From assembly GCA_907163375.1 (NCBI GenBank), contig CAJQUW010016958.1, forward strand, positions 1-64,000: DNA of 64,000 nucleotides, given 5' to 3'. The stretch is from Prostheceraeus crozeri (lineage: Eukaryota > Platyhelminthes > Polycladida > Euryleptidae). Of this stretch, positions 28,537-39,800 are shown piece after piece. Under the pieces are notes generated by a model, which saw nothing but the letters and a program-made list of their open reading frames with translations, searched no databases and was not told the origin of the DNA. Made by a program: the position numbers and the translations under genes. Position 1 is the stretch's first letter. Every line of letters begins with the position of its first letter.

Positions 28537-29612
28537 GTGATAGGGATATAAATCAAATAACGCACGATCTCTCGGGATTTATTTAGATAACTCTCTTAGA
28601 CTTCTACTGGCTATGATATAGAGTTCAAGTTTTTCAAGCGATCCATAATGTACAGTACATTTCCATACAGGCTACCAGATTGCAATGGATGGCTGTTATT
28701 AATCAATCATATTATTCTTTTGATTTGTTTGTTTTGATCCTAAAAATGTCTCAAGTCGATGCATGTTCAAGATCACAAAGCATTAAGTACATTTCATACA
28801 AAATCACGCCAAATGCATACCAATCAGGCAACGACTCAGGAAAGACGATTTGCCACAAAGGATGTAACTCTCATGATTATCAGTGCAGAATCATTATGAG
28901 TGAAGAGAAGAAACCAAAGGGTTCAAAACCCTTATGATGCCAGGCATGAAGAGAAAGTAAAGACAAAATAATTAGCATCACCTTTTCAGCACCTAGAATG
29001 TTTCACTGATTGTGACATTGACGAATATTCATCACAGTTCATTGCTGAAAGTTGAAAATATGATGGGCACTACTACCAAAGAGATAGTCTGAGCTCGATT
29101 GCTGCGGGCTCCAGAGCATCACAAGAAATCAGCGAGTTGATCTATGCAATCATTTCAAGACTAGGTGGATTCATTGGATACTTCAATGAAAGTGAAAAAA
29201 ACAAATCATTGCCATCACCGGATGTTACAAATCACAAGTTGATTTTTGCATTTGATGAACAAAAAGTCAAAAAGAAATTTGAATTTGTCGAATGTTGTCG
29301 TTATGCTAACTTTAATATTATTGATTATTTTATCAACATCAATCATGATTCCAAGAGGAGCTGAATGTCTATTTTTATGATGATATTGCTGAGCACTTTG
29401 TTCATAATTTCAATTCTTTTGTTACCTATTTAATCGATGTTTATGGCTAATCCAATTTTAATGATTGAAATGCTACACTTCTATGGAAATATATCCTATC
29501 TATTGAAGTCATAATTACGCTTTATAATAACTTTCAGAAAAATATATTTATATCCCTATCTATGTACCTTTCCGGGAGTTAGTTTTATTTTCAGGGAGTT
29601 ATTATAGAACGT
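28537..29612. repeat. Possible non-autonomous element with ATAGGGATATAAAT ends
   Basis: GATAGGGATATAAATCAA near 28,537 and TATATCCCTATCTATG near 29,550 are inverted to each other. The right side continues CTTTCCGGGAGTTAGTTTTATTTTCAGGGAGTTATTATAGAAC, given here only as a span from 29,570 to 29,612. The same right side is found at 31.65-31.71 kb, so this is a repeat family. The two inner frames (28680-28937, 29137-29364) match nothing known. Confidence 0.35.
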
Positions 29613-29877
29613 AATTCCCATCAATTGAAAGGGTATATTTACATAGAAAAATGTTCAAGATAAAGTACATAGATAAATGACAATGCTATACACTTGTAGC
29701 CCATACTAAAATAAGCAAATGACAGTAAGCATAGAAAGAAATAGAACAGTGTTCATGACAGATTAGTCGTCCTATATAACTGTTTAAATACGTTATAGCA
29801 GAGTGGAGCTAAGATATGAATTACTCATGATCCCAAGTTTGTAACAGCAATGAACAAACTAAAATTTTACTTCTCCT
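29613..29877. other. Short non-coding spacer
   Basis: AT-rich; nothing seen. Confidence 0.4.
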
Positions 29878-30368
29878 TTTGGCCTCGTTAAAAGAAGCCA
29901 ACCGTTTGCCTTTTTTTCTTGTGACGTCATCTTGGTATACTGGAGCATGGCGTGCACCAGCACATGAAATTACTTAAATGAATTACTTGTAATCTATGAC
30001 CACACCCACTCAACCAAATAAATCATAGAGACAAAAACTGTTCTTGTCACTACCTGTAACTCAAAGGAAAACGAACAGGGTTACTGCGCAAATGAGAATT
30101 AATTAGTCTAAAGTAGCAATAGAACTTAATTGGCGAACTAATTCTGTCTTGCTCAGTAACCCTGTTCGTTTTCCTTTGAGTTACAGGTAGTGACAGGAAC
30201 AGTTTTTGTCTCTATGATTTATTTGGTTCAGTGGCTGTGGCCTAGATTACAAGTAATTCATTTAAGTAATTTCATAAGCATTTGTGTTGGTGCACGCCAT
30301 ACTCCCGTATACCGAGATGACGTCACAAGAAAAAGAGCAAACGGTTGGCTTCTTTTAACGAGGCCAAA
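29878..30368. mobile_element. Foldback/MITE-like palindrome of 490 bp
   Basis: Arms 29878-30086 and 30154-30368 are near-perfect reverse complements around a 67-base centre. The outer ends read TTTGGCCTCGTTAAAAGAAG and its complement; the inner ends read AACAGGGTTACTG and CAGTAACCCTGTT. It has no coding capacity and sits at the 3' end of the Crypton recombinase gene, which it has cut short. A clear target duplication was not found. Confidence 0.85.
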
Positions 30369-31415
30369 TCTTGCCATCTTGCTCGTTACATTCTTCCCAA
30401 GAGGTCTGCTGGTGTACCAATATGATGTTGTCTTCCAATGTTTTGATGGATACAAGTAGAAGCGGTCTACATTGGGAGGTCTAACAGACAAAAATTTCTC
30501 GAACAGTTCGACATGCTTCAATTTGTCGTTTTCGTTGTGAAAATAGCAACGTTCATTTGCACTTTTTCTTCTATCTTTCAGACCTCCATTGCACGTCTTC
30601 CCAGTTACTGGGCTGTATATAAGACACTTTACACCATTTCTCGAGTCAATTTGAAACTGGTTGATTGTCAACTTCGTCTGCTCCTCGCCACCTTTCAGTG
30701 CGAAGTTGATGCCATTCAGATAAAATAATGTTCTTGTTAATCTCTCTGGAGTGTCTCCACCAAGAATTTCTGACTTAACAATTTCTTCCTCGTCAAAAAT
30801 TGAGATCGGTTTGTGCTTTGTACAATTCTTTGGTGGCAGTGATGATGTTGACATTTTCATTGATGCATCCAGTGCGTCAGTGAAGCGTTTTGTTTTATAA
30901 GAGTTGAATAAATTGATTTCTGGATGCTCTTTTCTTACAATACTTTGAAGTCCTGCAGCAATAGAAAGCAGACTTTCCCGTGGATAAAAGGTTCCGTCTT
31001 GCCTTCGGACTTCGAGTATGAATTTGGATAGATAGTCGTTTATTTCGTCATTATTGAAATGTTCTAGTTGTTGCAAATGACTGTCAATTTCACCCGCTTT
31101 GACTTTTTCCTCGCACCATGTGTTGAAAATGTTCTTAACCCATACATTCCTTCTTTTCACGGATGTTGCCTGAGCATTATCAATATGTGACTCAACATTA
31201 ACTGTAGCGAATCTTCTAGAGGAGTTCTCAGTCACATCATGTTTGTCGTTCCCCTTTTCATAATAGGAATTAAATGATTGGTGGTCTTGCAAGTTTATCC
31301 CACTTTACAACATTTTCTCCACATCCTCTTTTGCCAAACAATTTGGGTCAGAATCTCCAACAAAATCAACAGAAAAGTCAACAAGAGGATTGAATATCAC
31401 GTCGTCTAGATTCAT
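30369..31415 (-). pseudogene. Crypton-type tyrosine recombinase, truncated
   Basis: The minus-strand frame of about 310 codons contains the conserved block of Crypton/KIAA1958/ZMYM-type (DUF3504) proteins: INDYLSKFILEVRRQDGTFYPRESLLSIAAGLQSIVRKEH, given here as the span near 31.02-30.90 kb. It is followed by FDALDASMK-like text and by RTLFYLNGINFALKGGEEQ near 30.70 kb. Crypton recombinases carry the catalytic Arg in that last block (FALRxGxEH in relatives; Lys here). An N-terminal extension starts at the ATG at 31415, with an in-frame TAA near 31,306. The C-terminus, including the expected catalytic Tyr, is replaced by foldback sequence. It is dead as a recombinase. Confidence 0.72.
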
Positions 31416-31574
31416 CGTCCCGGATTCGTTATGTGGAAATAGATAAATGAATCAATGAATTACGATGTTAATGAATTTGAAAACCAGATTTCTTAGTGTA
31501 GAATTAATGGTATCATAGTAACTAACACAGTTTGGATTTTATATCATAGAAATTTAGCTTTCCGAGAGTTAACT

Positions 31575-31680
31575 AAATAACTCCCGGAAAGGAAGAAATC
31601 TATGAGTCTATTTAGACAAGCAATAAATAGGGATATAAATCAATTATATCCCTATCTATGTCCCTTTCCGGGAGTTATTT
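31575..31680. repeat. 106-bp MITE with 18-bp inverted ends
   Basis: AAATAACTCCCGGAAAGG at 31575 and its exact complement ending at 31680, with an inner palindrome ATAGGGATATAA/TTATATCCCTAT. Related sequence occurs at 29.55-29.61 kb. It lies about 85 bases before the start of the serine protease gene. Confidence 0.75.
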
Positions 31681-31765
31681 TTATTTTTCAGGGAGTTATT
31701 ATAGAACTTGTCCTCGTTATTTCAGCAAATCTAAAAAATCCGTGTTTATCGAAAAGTCACCGAAC

Positions 31766-32482
31766 ATGCATGTGCTGATTTGCCGTTTTATACTGATTTT
31801 CATCATAAGTGAAATAGTGTTACTTCGCAAGGACACTCCGATGTTGATTTCACTTCAAGCCTTGCGACATGGAAGATGGTATCAAATTTGCAATGGAATT
31901 ATTATAACATCAACCACAGCAATCTCAGCAGCTCATTGCAGTAAATTTGGAGGTCCTTTCCGTGTAGTAGCCATCGATCCAAAACTTTCTATACAATATT
32001 CATTAAGAATATTTGAAGTTGTAGAATTTATTCCTCATCCTGACTTTAATGGAACATTTGCGAATGACATTGTTATTTTAAAATTGACTGGAAATGCGCT
32101 AATATTTGGAAACTTCCATTTAAACCATCTGATTTTAGCTGATAAAAGCTTGACAGAGGTTGTCAACTGTCATATTCTTGGCTGGGGACACAACACACCA
32201 ATTGGTTCAAAAATGAAGTGGATACCAATGCAGATTTCTAGAACAATGGAACATGTTCATCGTTCGATGCTTGCAGCTAGACGAAAAGATTCGACTCCAG
32301 TATGTAGCGGAGATTCAGGTACACCACTTTACTGCACTGCGAATAACAGTACAACTACTCAACTTATAGTTGGCCTCTTGTCCGGTGGTAATACCAGTGA
32401 TCATCATTGTGCTGTCGACGGAGATACTCTTCTATTTACGAGAATTTCAAATGTCTTGCATTGGATTCATGTACACAAATGA
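31766..32482 (+). CDS. Chymotrypsin-fold (S1) serine protease, intronless
   Basis: 238 residues from MHVLICRFILIFIISEIVLL, a signal peptide. The frame is open further upstream, but that part is repeat sequence, so I take this start. The catalytic triad is present: His57 in ISAAHC, Asp101 in FANDIVILKL and Ser184 in CSGDSGTPLYC. LISLQ and YQICNGIIITST are the usual S1 strands around the Cys42-Cys58 bond; VVNCHILGWG is also typical. Oddities: there is no IVGG activation site after the signal peptide, the residue at the trypsin Asp189 position is Pro (TPVCSGDSG), so trypsin-like cleavage is not expected, and DSGGP reads DSGTP. No intron is evident. It may be a secreted unconventional protease or a processed copy. 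Confidence 0.8.
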   Translation: MHVLICRFILIFIISEIVLLRKDTPMLISLQALRHGRWYQICNGIIITSTTAISAAHCSKFGGPFRVVAIDPKLSIQYSLRIFEVVEFIPHPDFNGTFANDIVILKLTGNALIFGNFHLNHLILADKSLTEVVNCHILGWGHNTPIGSKMKWIPMQISRTMEHVHRSMLAARRKDSTPVCSGDSGTPLYCTANNSTTTQLIVGLLSGGNTSDHHCAVDGDTLLFTRISNVLHWIHVHK

Positions 32483-33567
32483 TCGTTTATCATCTTCACA
32501 CTGCTGATTTATTACCAAGTTCTCTTGATTGCTATGAAATTGATTAAAGTAATTTGGAAATGTGTGTTAACTACATGAGTCAATGAATATCAAATCTGGA
32601 GAACAGATATTTTCGAAAATTATTCGCTACTTTTCTCTTGGAACTCAACCCACGACATAAGAAAAACGAAGATTGACATTACAAACTTGGAAGTTGATGA
32701 TTCAAGTATTTTAATGTGTGCATGAAGTTTAATGCGACTGATTAAATATGTAGGAAAATATTGAAGGTGTTTTCGTAAATATTCATAGGAAGTCATAGCT
32801 TCTAATTGCAAGAATTGGATTGATTTTTCCTTGGAGTTGTTTTCATAGCAGCTTTTTATGAATGCTCCGAATATTTTCGTCGAATCCTTTTCAGTTTGTG
32901 GTTTCTATGATTATATTCTCAACACTGCATATTGCTTCTTGCGTAAAAAAGGTTTTGTTTTGACATGATATTTTGATCTGTATACAGTGCACTATAATTG
33001 TCGCGAGGACTTAGCATGTTTTTAATACGACTGTTGGACTTTTACGCGACGCTTACGTTAAAATCCTTTTTCGAATAGCCTCCTCCTGTTCTGGTAGACC
33101 CGATTGGAGAAGAACAATGGATCTACCATCATCATACAGGGTCTTGTGCTTCTTCCTATCTTAACAAGTCATGGGTCCAGCTTTATATATGTCACTGACT
33201 TTATTGACATATACCAGAAATCCTGTATATCGATCTGAGTTCAAATCTCAGAATAAATTTGCATCAGTAGCATAGAGAGTATGGTTCAAAGGTGGAGCCG
33301 CGGTGTTATGATATTCTTTTTCCCCCGAATCTAGGCCTCCGGAAAAAGTATATCAGAAAACCACTACATTACTTAATTTCCCCCTCGGAAAAAGACAGGC
33401 AAATAAATTCTTCTAGAAGCAACAGCTTATAAATCTTTAAATCAGTCTAAGTATTGACACAGATGTAAGTGGACTTAATAAAGTCTCCTAGAAGCCACAA
33501 ACCTCGATATTTCAATTTGTACATTTTCAACGTAAAGTAGGGAGATGCTTTAAGGTCCGCTCACGTA
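32483..33567. other. Non-coding stretch
   Basis: No gene seen. GAGTTCAAATCTCAG near 33,238 resembles a tRNA B box but lacks a cloverleaf. Confidence 0.4.
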
Positions 33568-35219
33568 TTCTGATCAAAATATTGTTGAGAAGATCAAAGA
33601 AGAAGAGAGAAGAAAGAAAACTAAGAAATTTGTGACATTGACAGATGAAAAAGTGACTGCTGCTTCTATCTCATCATTTGAAAATTTGTCTGACTTCAAC
33701 TTCAGAGAAGAAGCACTGAAGCTATTGAACAAAGGACCATCTTATGTGCCACCAAGCAAACTTATTTCGGCATCACAAAAGAAATGCTTAGAAGAGGATA
33801 TTGAAATGACATGCAGTCGTTTACATGCAACAATTTCCGGCTGTGAAAATGAAATAAAAGAATTCGAAGGAGGGATGAAACGTTTAATCGCTGAAATGAA
33901 AAATTTTGATATGCCAAAAACATGGAAGAAAGAACAAAGAATTATAAAATCCATCAATGAAAAGGATGTCGTCATCAAGCCAAGTGACAAAACAAAGAAA
34001 CTCGTTGCTTTGAATACTGAAGACTACAGTGAAATGACCCGAAACGTTACCAAAGACTACAAACCTTGTAGATTGATTCAACCGCAATCAGCGCAAATGA
34101 AGTTCAATACGGAAATTGCAACGATAAGTAACCATTATCATAATTCAAACACAAGAAAGAAGTTGAATCTCAAATGTAGTGAACCTCTTCCCAGCAATCT
34201 GTATTGCCTTCCAAAGGATCACAAACCAGGACCAATACGAGGGAGACCAATAGTGGCTGCAGTGGATTCCATCAACGGCATTAGCTAAATGGTTAGCAGA
34301 GATTCTCAATCCGCTCTTAAACCATATTCCAGCTCATGTGGCATTAACAATTTCTTTTAAGGATAGACTTCTTTCGCAAAGTATCCCAAATGACATTAAC
34401 TTCATGTCTTTGGATGTGATCAACCTATATGGCTCCATACCGATTGAAAACTCAGGCAACGTCAAAGGTGTTATTTCTATCGTCTCCGAATATTTTGAAA
34501 TGTACAAGACAGATACATGTGTTCCCGATATGACAAAGAGTGATATGATACGTCTTTTACGCTTATGTCTTTCTTCAAATATTATTATCAATGAAGGAAA
34601 ATCTTTTCACCAAACATCAGGCTTAGCAATGGGAAACAATGCTTCACCACCTTTGGCCATCATTTATATGGCCAATTTGGAACAAGATTTGTGCAATCAG
34701 TTAAATGACAGGCTCATTTTGTATCAGAGATATATAGATGACATTTTTCTTATCTATCAGAATATCTCACCCGATGAAATTCTTCATATTGCTAACTCTT
34801 TGAATCCTTTTATCCAGTTTACATTAGAATTACCCAATAATAACTGCTTACCATTTTTAGACTTGACTATCAACTTTTGTCCAGTAAATAAAACGTTTTC
34901 GACTTCTTTATTTTCCAAGATATGTCATTCAGGACACATTTTACCTTGGTCTTCACATGTACCAAATCAATGTCGTTGAAAAGGAATGTGATCACCAACG
35001 AAATCAGAAGAGCAATCCGTAACTCATCAAACAAACAAGAACAATCAATTGGATTAACGGCTATAAAACAAAAGTTTGTGAATAATGGATACCCATTGCG
35101 AATGATTAACGATTCGTTGACATTTTGTCTGAATAATAAACATCAGAGAAATAAATCTAATAAAGATAAACAACAACCGCGAAACATAGTCTTGCCTTTC
35201 ATAAACAGCAAATTCAAAC
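33568..35219 (+). pseudogene. Penelope-like reverse transcriptase part
   Basis: Three overlapping frame segments. The first carries VVIKPSDKTKKLVALN and LPSNLYCLPKDHKPGPIRGRPIV (N-terminal RT motifs). The second has NFMSLDVINLYGSIPIE (motif A), GLAMGNNASPPLAIIYM (motif B), RYIDDIFLIY (motif C, YIDD) and NNCLPFLDLTI. The third is the downstream linker region (ITNEIRRAIRNSSN). Frame changes fall between the first and second segments (34.29-34.34 kb) and near 34.95 kb. Confidence 0.82.
35214..35219. repeat. Target duplication of the hAT insertion, left
   Basis: TCAAAC, repeated at 38941-38946. Confidence 0.7.
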
Positions 35220-35539
35220 CAGGGTTGCCAAACTCGTCCAGAAAAAAATCCGGACGCTCTAATGTTATATCATCAGAGTAAATATAAACATTAATTGCCT
35301 TCTATACTTAACTGTGAATGGAAAATAATCATGCGTAAGATTGTCATCAATATCATGCGTATCTCTTTTCCTCGTCATTCATAAATGACAGGTGATTTTG
35401 AATGAAAAATCGCAGCTTTTATGAACCCGCAATATATTCAATTAACAAATACTACATCAATAAATCTCAGAAGCCTTGAAAATATTTCACAAATCCTTTT
35501 AACAAATATAGGCAGTACAAAGCTATATAAATATTGATC

Positions 35540-36360
35540 AGCGCGTCTATGATTTTCGTTAAATGATTGAATCAACAAATCTATAAAAATATACATTAGT
35601 GCGCCTATGATTGTGTTAAGAATCAACAAATCTATAAAAGTACATCAGTGCGCCTATGATTGCGCTACCAGAAAAACAAATCTATATACAAATACATCAG
35701 TGCGCCTATGATTGCACTACCAGAAAAACAAATCTATATACAAATACATTAGTGCGCCTATGATTGCGTTATCAGAAAAACAAATCTATATACAAATACA
35801 TTAGTGCGCCTATGATTGCGTTATCAGAAAAACAAATCTATATACAAATACATCAGTGCGCCTATGATTGCACTACCAGAAAAACAAATCTATATACAAA
35901 TACATTAGTGTGCCTATGATTGCGCTACCGGAAAAACAAATCTATATAAATAATACAACAGTGCGCCTATGATTGCGCTACCAAAAAAAACAAATCTATA
36001 TACAAATACATCAGTGCGCCTATGATTGCACTACCAGAAAAACAAATCTATATACAAATACATTAGTGCGCCTATGATTGCGTTATCAGAAAAACAAATC
36101 TATATACAAATACATCAGTGCGCCTATGATTGCACTACCAGAAAAACAAATCTATATACAAATACATTAGTGTGCCTATGATTGCGCTACCGGAAAAACA
36201 AATCTATATAAATAATACAACAGTGCGCCTATGGTTGCGCTACCAGAAAAACAAATCTTCATAAAAGTACATCACTGCGCCTATGGTTGGGTTATGAATC
36301 AACAAATCTATAAAGAATACAACGTTGCATCTGTGATTGCGTTACCAGAAAACAAGTTTA
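35540..36360 (+). repeat. 52-bp tandem satellite, about 15 units
   Basis: The unit contains GTGCGCCTATGATTGCG, then CCAGAAAAACAAATCTATAT and ACAAATACAT. The interval between neighbouring GTGCGCC words is 52 bases, for example 35648 and 35700. There are two alternating subtypes (GCGTTATC and GCACTACC), so higher-order duplication took place. It lies inside the hAT transposon. Confidence 0.9.
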
Positions 36361-36603
36361 TATAATAATACATCACTGATAGACAAATGATCACTATAAA
36401 TAAAAACACGTCAAGTATAAACAATCTAGCTCACTGAAATCTGTCCATAAAAACAATCCGATAAAAAATTCTTCTTTGGCAAAAACAATTCTTTAAATAG
36501 TCTAAAAATTTACGTTCATGATTCTTCATCATCACGAGCACTATCGTCCTCATATGATTGGAAGTATCGCCGGGATGAGCTTCGAGCTAAGTCGATGAGG
36601 GAC

Positions 36604-38298
36604 TTAGTTACTGAAAAATGTTGTAATCAATCGATATTTTTCAAGTGAGATCGCACTCGCCGGATACCGTTCAGAGTTTCGGGTTGCATTTACACTAAAT
36701 CCTCTTTCCTTAGCAGCATTGTGTGGCTGAATACAAAGCAATGCCTGCACAAGAACTTTGATCAGCGTATATTTGTGCTTTTCGAATATCTTGCTCCAAT
36801 AAGCATCTAGCCGTTCTTCTTTGAGTGGCTGAATATCATTGTTGATTGCCAGCTGTTTCCATTCCTCGATTAATGGTTGCATGTCATCAACTTTTATTGT
36901 GGGAATGAGACCTGCAAGAAACGTCAAGTTTTTCAATTTTTTTTGTCTTGTCCTTATCCGACTGAAACGTGCGGTTTTGTGGACACAGCAATGTCAACTT
37001 TCGCCACAAACGCATGTGTTCTTTTTGATCAAGTTTGAGATTGCTCATGGTTGCGTGGAAAGCCTCCAAATAAGAAGCCTTCGCTTCGAGTTTGAAATGT
37101 GTCATTTCGGCAGACTGCAAATTTTTCAGACATAAACGTTCGGTTCGGTGGCCAATGTCAACGTCTGATGACTGATTTTCAGGGGCCGTGCTTGATGTTG
37201 AAATCTTCGACACGAAGATGTCTTCACAGACAGAAGGCAGCAAAAATCGTCCGCATAGAGAAGCCATCATGCCAAAAATTCTATACACATACTCCGGCCC
37301 AATGGGATCGTCTCTCTGTAAAAATAATTGCATTTCTTGAAATAGGGGAAGTGCTTCCGATAGAAAAAGGAGGTATATGTCTGTCTTCCTTGATGCAAAT
37401 GCGCTGCGAAGTCGCTCATACCGATCATTCTTTGCCAAATCTGCCAATCCTTTTTTGGGCAAATAGTGGACGAAATAGGTTCGAAGCGCATCAAGGAGCG
37501 TGAGAACTCGATTCACAAAATGAAGTAAGGTCAAAAACCTCGTCCCACTATGATCAATTAGTTTCAAGTTCGGTAAATCCAGCTCGTCTCGCAGAGCACC
37601 GAATTCTTCGGATCTGAGAGCTTGCCCTTTGAAGAAATACTTCATGTCGAGTGCAAATTGAAGCACTTTGAATTTCAGTTTGCCCATAGCTTTTTCCACG
37701 CAGTTGTACAATGTATGTAGCTTGCAAGAACCTAAGTCTATAACATCCGGAAGACATCATATATATCTATAATATCATATATCTATAACATCATAGAAGA
37801 TGTGAACAGTTTTATGAAGGCTGTCACAACATGCGGCCCGTCGCGGTTGATGGCAAGTACGTTTTTGGCTGAGATGTTCACGGTTTTCAGAAAATTCATT
37901 ACTTCAGCATGAATTATCTCAGCACTACAAAGTTTGGGTGGCGCTCGGTTTCCTGCAAGAGCCTCAATCACATCTTTCCGGTCTATTTTCATGTAAATCG
38001 AGGTCAGGAATTCTAGACGGATTCTTTGCTCATTGGAGCACCAGAAAATAGCAGTCAAATCGAGCTGCTTGTACCCAGATGAATTGTTCGTCTCATCTAG
38101 GCAAAGTGTGAACAAACCACACCTTAAGGCGGCATAAAGTTCCTCCGACAGATATGGGCCTACTGCCTTTGTGATGAGGTAGGTTGCTTTCGTTTTCCCA
38201 CACGAGAAATTTGATGCTAGCACATCATTAGGAAACATTTTCCTGCACTGTACATAAGCACTGTTTGTCTTCGCTGCATCAGTTTCTGAGGCAAACAC
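36604..38298 (-). pseudogene. hAT transposase, broken (ZNF862-like group)
   Basis: Minus-strand pieces in order. From 38298 to 37783: ALRCGLFTLCLDETNN with the first catalytic Asp region, then LDLTAIFWCSNEQRIRLEFL. From 37711: VLQFALDMKYFFKGQALR, DHSGTRFLTLLHFVNRVL and a long helical region. From 36936: LLCIQPHNAAKERGFSVNAT, the hAT C-terminal dimerisation motif. The frame changes near 37.75 kb and near 36.9 kb. There is a short repeat ATATCATATATCTATAACATC at the first change (37,760-37,795). Confidence 0.78.
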
Positions 38299-38940
38299 CC
38301 TCTTAATTCACGTTTATATGGCGACAAACTGGTTCTTCCATTTTTTCCACAGCAACAATACCTTGAGTACAGATCAATCCATTAATGTTGGTCGTCACGT
38401 CGAGAAATGATAACGATTAGCGAAATCGAGAAATTCTTTAGATTTGGCGTTATACTCTTATAAGATCAAAATTTTCTGAAAAATGAAGAATATGTTTATA
38501 TACATGTATTTCAAAACATGGAAATTCATGCAAATCCGAGCTTCATTGTTCTGGCCGCGCTGCCTCTGAAGAACAGTTACGGTAGAATGAATTCTTCTAT
38601 ACAATACAATTTGCAAACACATTCACAAGTCAAAATATATTTGTGCAAATCCAAGAAGTAAACTGTTATGACAACAGCATAGTGCATGTATAAAATTACC
38701 CAAATTGGACCCTAGTAGTCTGTGAAAAAAGCAGTTTGCAAAAATGATACGGATGAATCAACTTTAGTCCAAAGCAAGTAGTCGAATGATTTTAAACGGG
38801 TAAAGAAATAACTGACGAACATTAGTATGGATTCGATAAAAATCCGGAAATTTGATGGTTTTGACAAAAAATCCGGACTTCAGCAGATTCTGTCAAAAAA
38901 TCCGGACGTCCGGATAAAATCCGGACGTATGGCAACCCTG

Positions 38941-39353
38941 TCAAACGCAAGATTAACGAACTTGTCAGAAGAACACATCTCTCTGATCATGTGCGGCCAG
39001 TATTCACCAACCCTCCATTGAAGCGTCTGCTTAAGAAGAACCAAAACAAGTGTTATTATGAACAATGTGATGTATGCGAGAATGGAATAACTAATGGAGA
39101 ATGCAGCACCAAATACTGTGTATACCTAATACAATGTAACAACAACGAATGCGACAAACTATATGTTGGGGAAACCTCGAGAACAATGAGATCAAGAATT
39201 AATGAACATCTAAAAGGCCCTGAATCTGAAGTTTATAAACATCTCATCACACACAACTCCCCAATCACACACAAGTCCATCACATATGGTCAATATTACA
39301 TCGAAACTTGCAGTGCATGGCTCAAAGAAGAAGGGTCGAAAAGAAGGAGATAA
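38941..39353 (+). pseudogene. Penelope-like GIY-YIG endonuclease part
   Basis: The frame contains RPVFTNPPLKRLLKKNQNKC, a Cys-rich linker (CYYEQCDVCENGI, ECSTKYC) and then CVYLIQCNNNECDKLYVGET with RTMRSRINEHL. That is the GIY-YIG core (VYL, then LYVGET, then Arg and Glu/His), fused to RT in Penelope-like elements. The frame ends in KEEGSKRRR. Confidence 0.85.
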
Positions 39354-39590
39354 AAGCAAGGCCAACTGAAATGCTACTCAATCATATTAATTCTGTCTAA
39401 CTTTTAGCTTTCCTCCCTTTATAGATATATTTATCCTTTCAATATTACATCGAAACTTGCAGTGCATGGCTCAAAGAAGAAGGGTCGAAAAGAAGGAGAT
39501 AAAAGCAAGGCCAACTGAAATGCTACTCAATCATATTAATTCTGTCTAACTTTTAGCTTTCCTCCCTTTATAGATATATTTATCGTTTTA
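39291..39590 (+). repeat. Tandem duplication of about 147 bp in the Penelope 3' region
   Basis: The stretch beginning AATATTACATCGAAACTTGC at 39,291 recurs from 39,439 almost unchanged through TTTATAGATATATTTATC. It duplicates the end of the endonuclease frame and the start of its 3' untranslated region. Confidence 0.85.
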
Positions 39591-39800
39591 TAATCCATGA
39601 TTTTTTTTAATCTTTTTGTAATCCATGATATTTTTGCTAAAACTCTGTGTTAGCATGTCCCAATGTCCATGCTCTACTAAGGTTCTAGGTTGTATTTCAT
39701 AGATGGGTTAGTTTAAATTTTTTTAATGACATTCTGTGTAATTTCCTTTTCTGCATCCTTGATAAAGGCTAAGCCGAAATATTGGGAATACAATTACAAC

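Larger units (their letters stand above)
35220..38940 (-). mobile_element. hAT transposon inserted in the Penelope-like element
   Basis: 3,721 bp with inverted ends CAGGGTTGCCA and TGGCAACCCTG, flanked by TCAAAC on both sides. Near both ends there are ATCCGGA-type words (one on the left, about five on the right, 38.84-38.93 kb), likely transposase sites. It contains a minus-strand hAT transposase relic and a 52-bp satellite. Confidence 0.85.
33568..39800 (+). mobile_element. Penelope-like retroelement, split by a hAT insertion
   Basis: The reverse transcriptase part (33.57-35.22 kb) and the GIY-YIG endonuclease part (38.94-39.35 kb) lie on the two sides of a 3.7-kb hAT transposon whose 6-bp target duplication TCAAAC marks the joint. 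The 3' end lies near 39.8 kb after a CTAAGCCGAAATATTG word of a kind common at Penelope-like 3' ends. The element is old, with several breaks. Confidence 0.82.

Noticed and set aside
33225-33265. A tRNA B box (GAGTTCAAATCTC) suggesting a SINE
   Set aside because: No A box at the right distance and no repeat copy in the window.
35540-36360. A CRISPR-like array
   Set aside because: The units are contiguous 52-bp repeats without unique spacers, inside a eukaryotic transposon.
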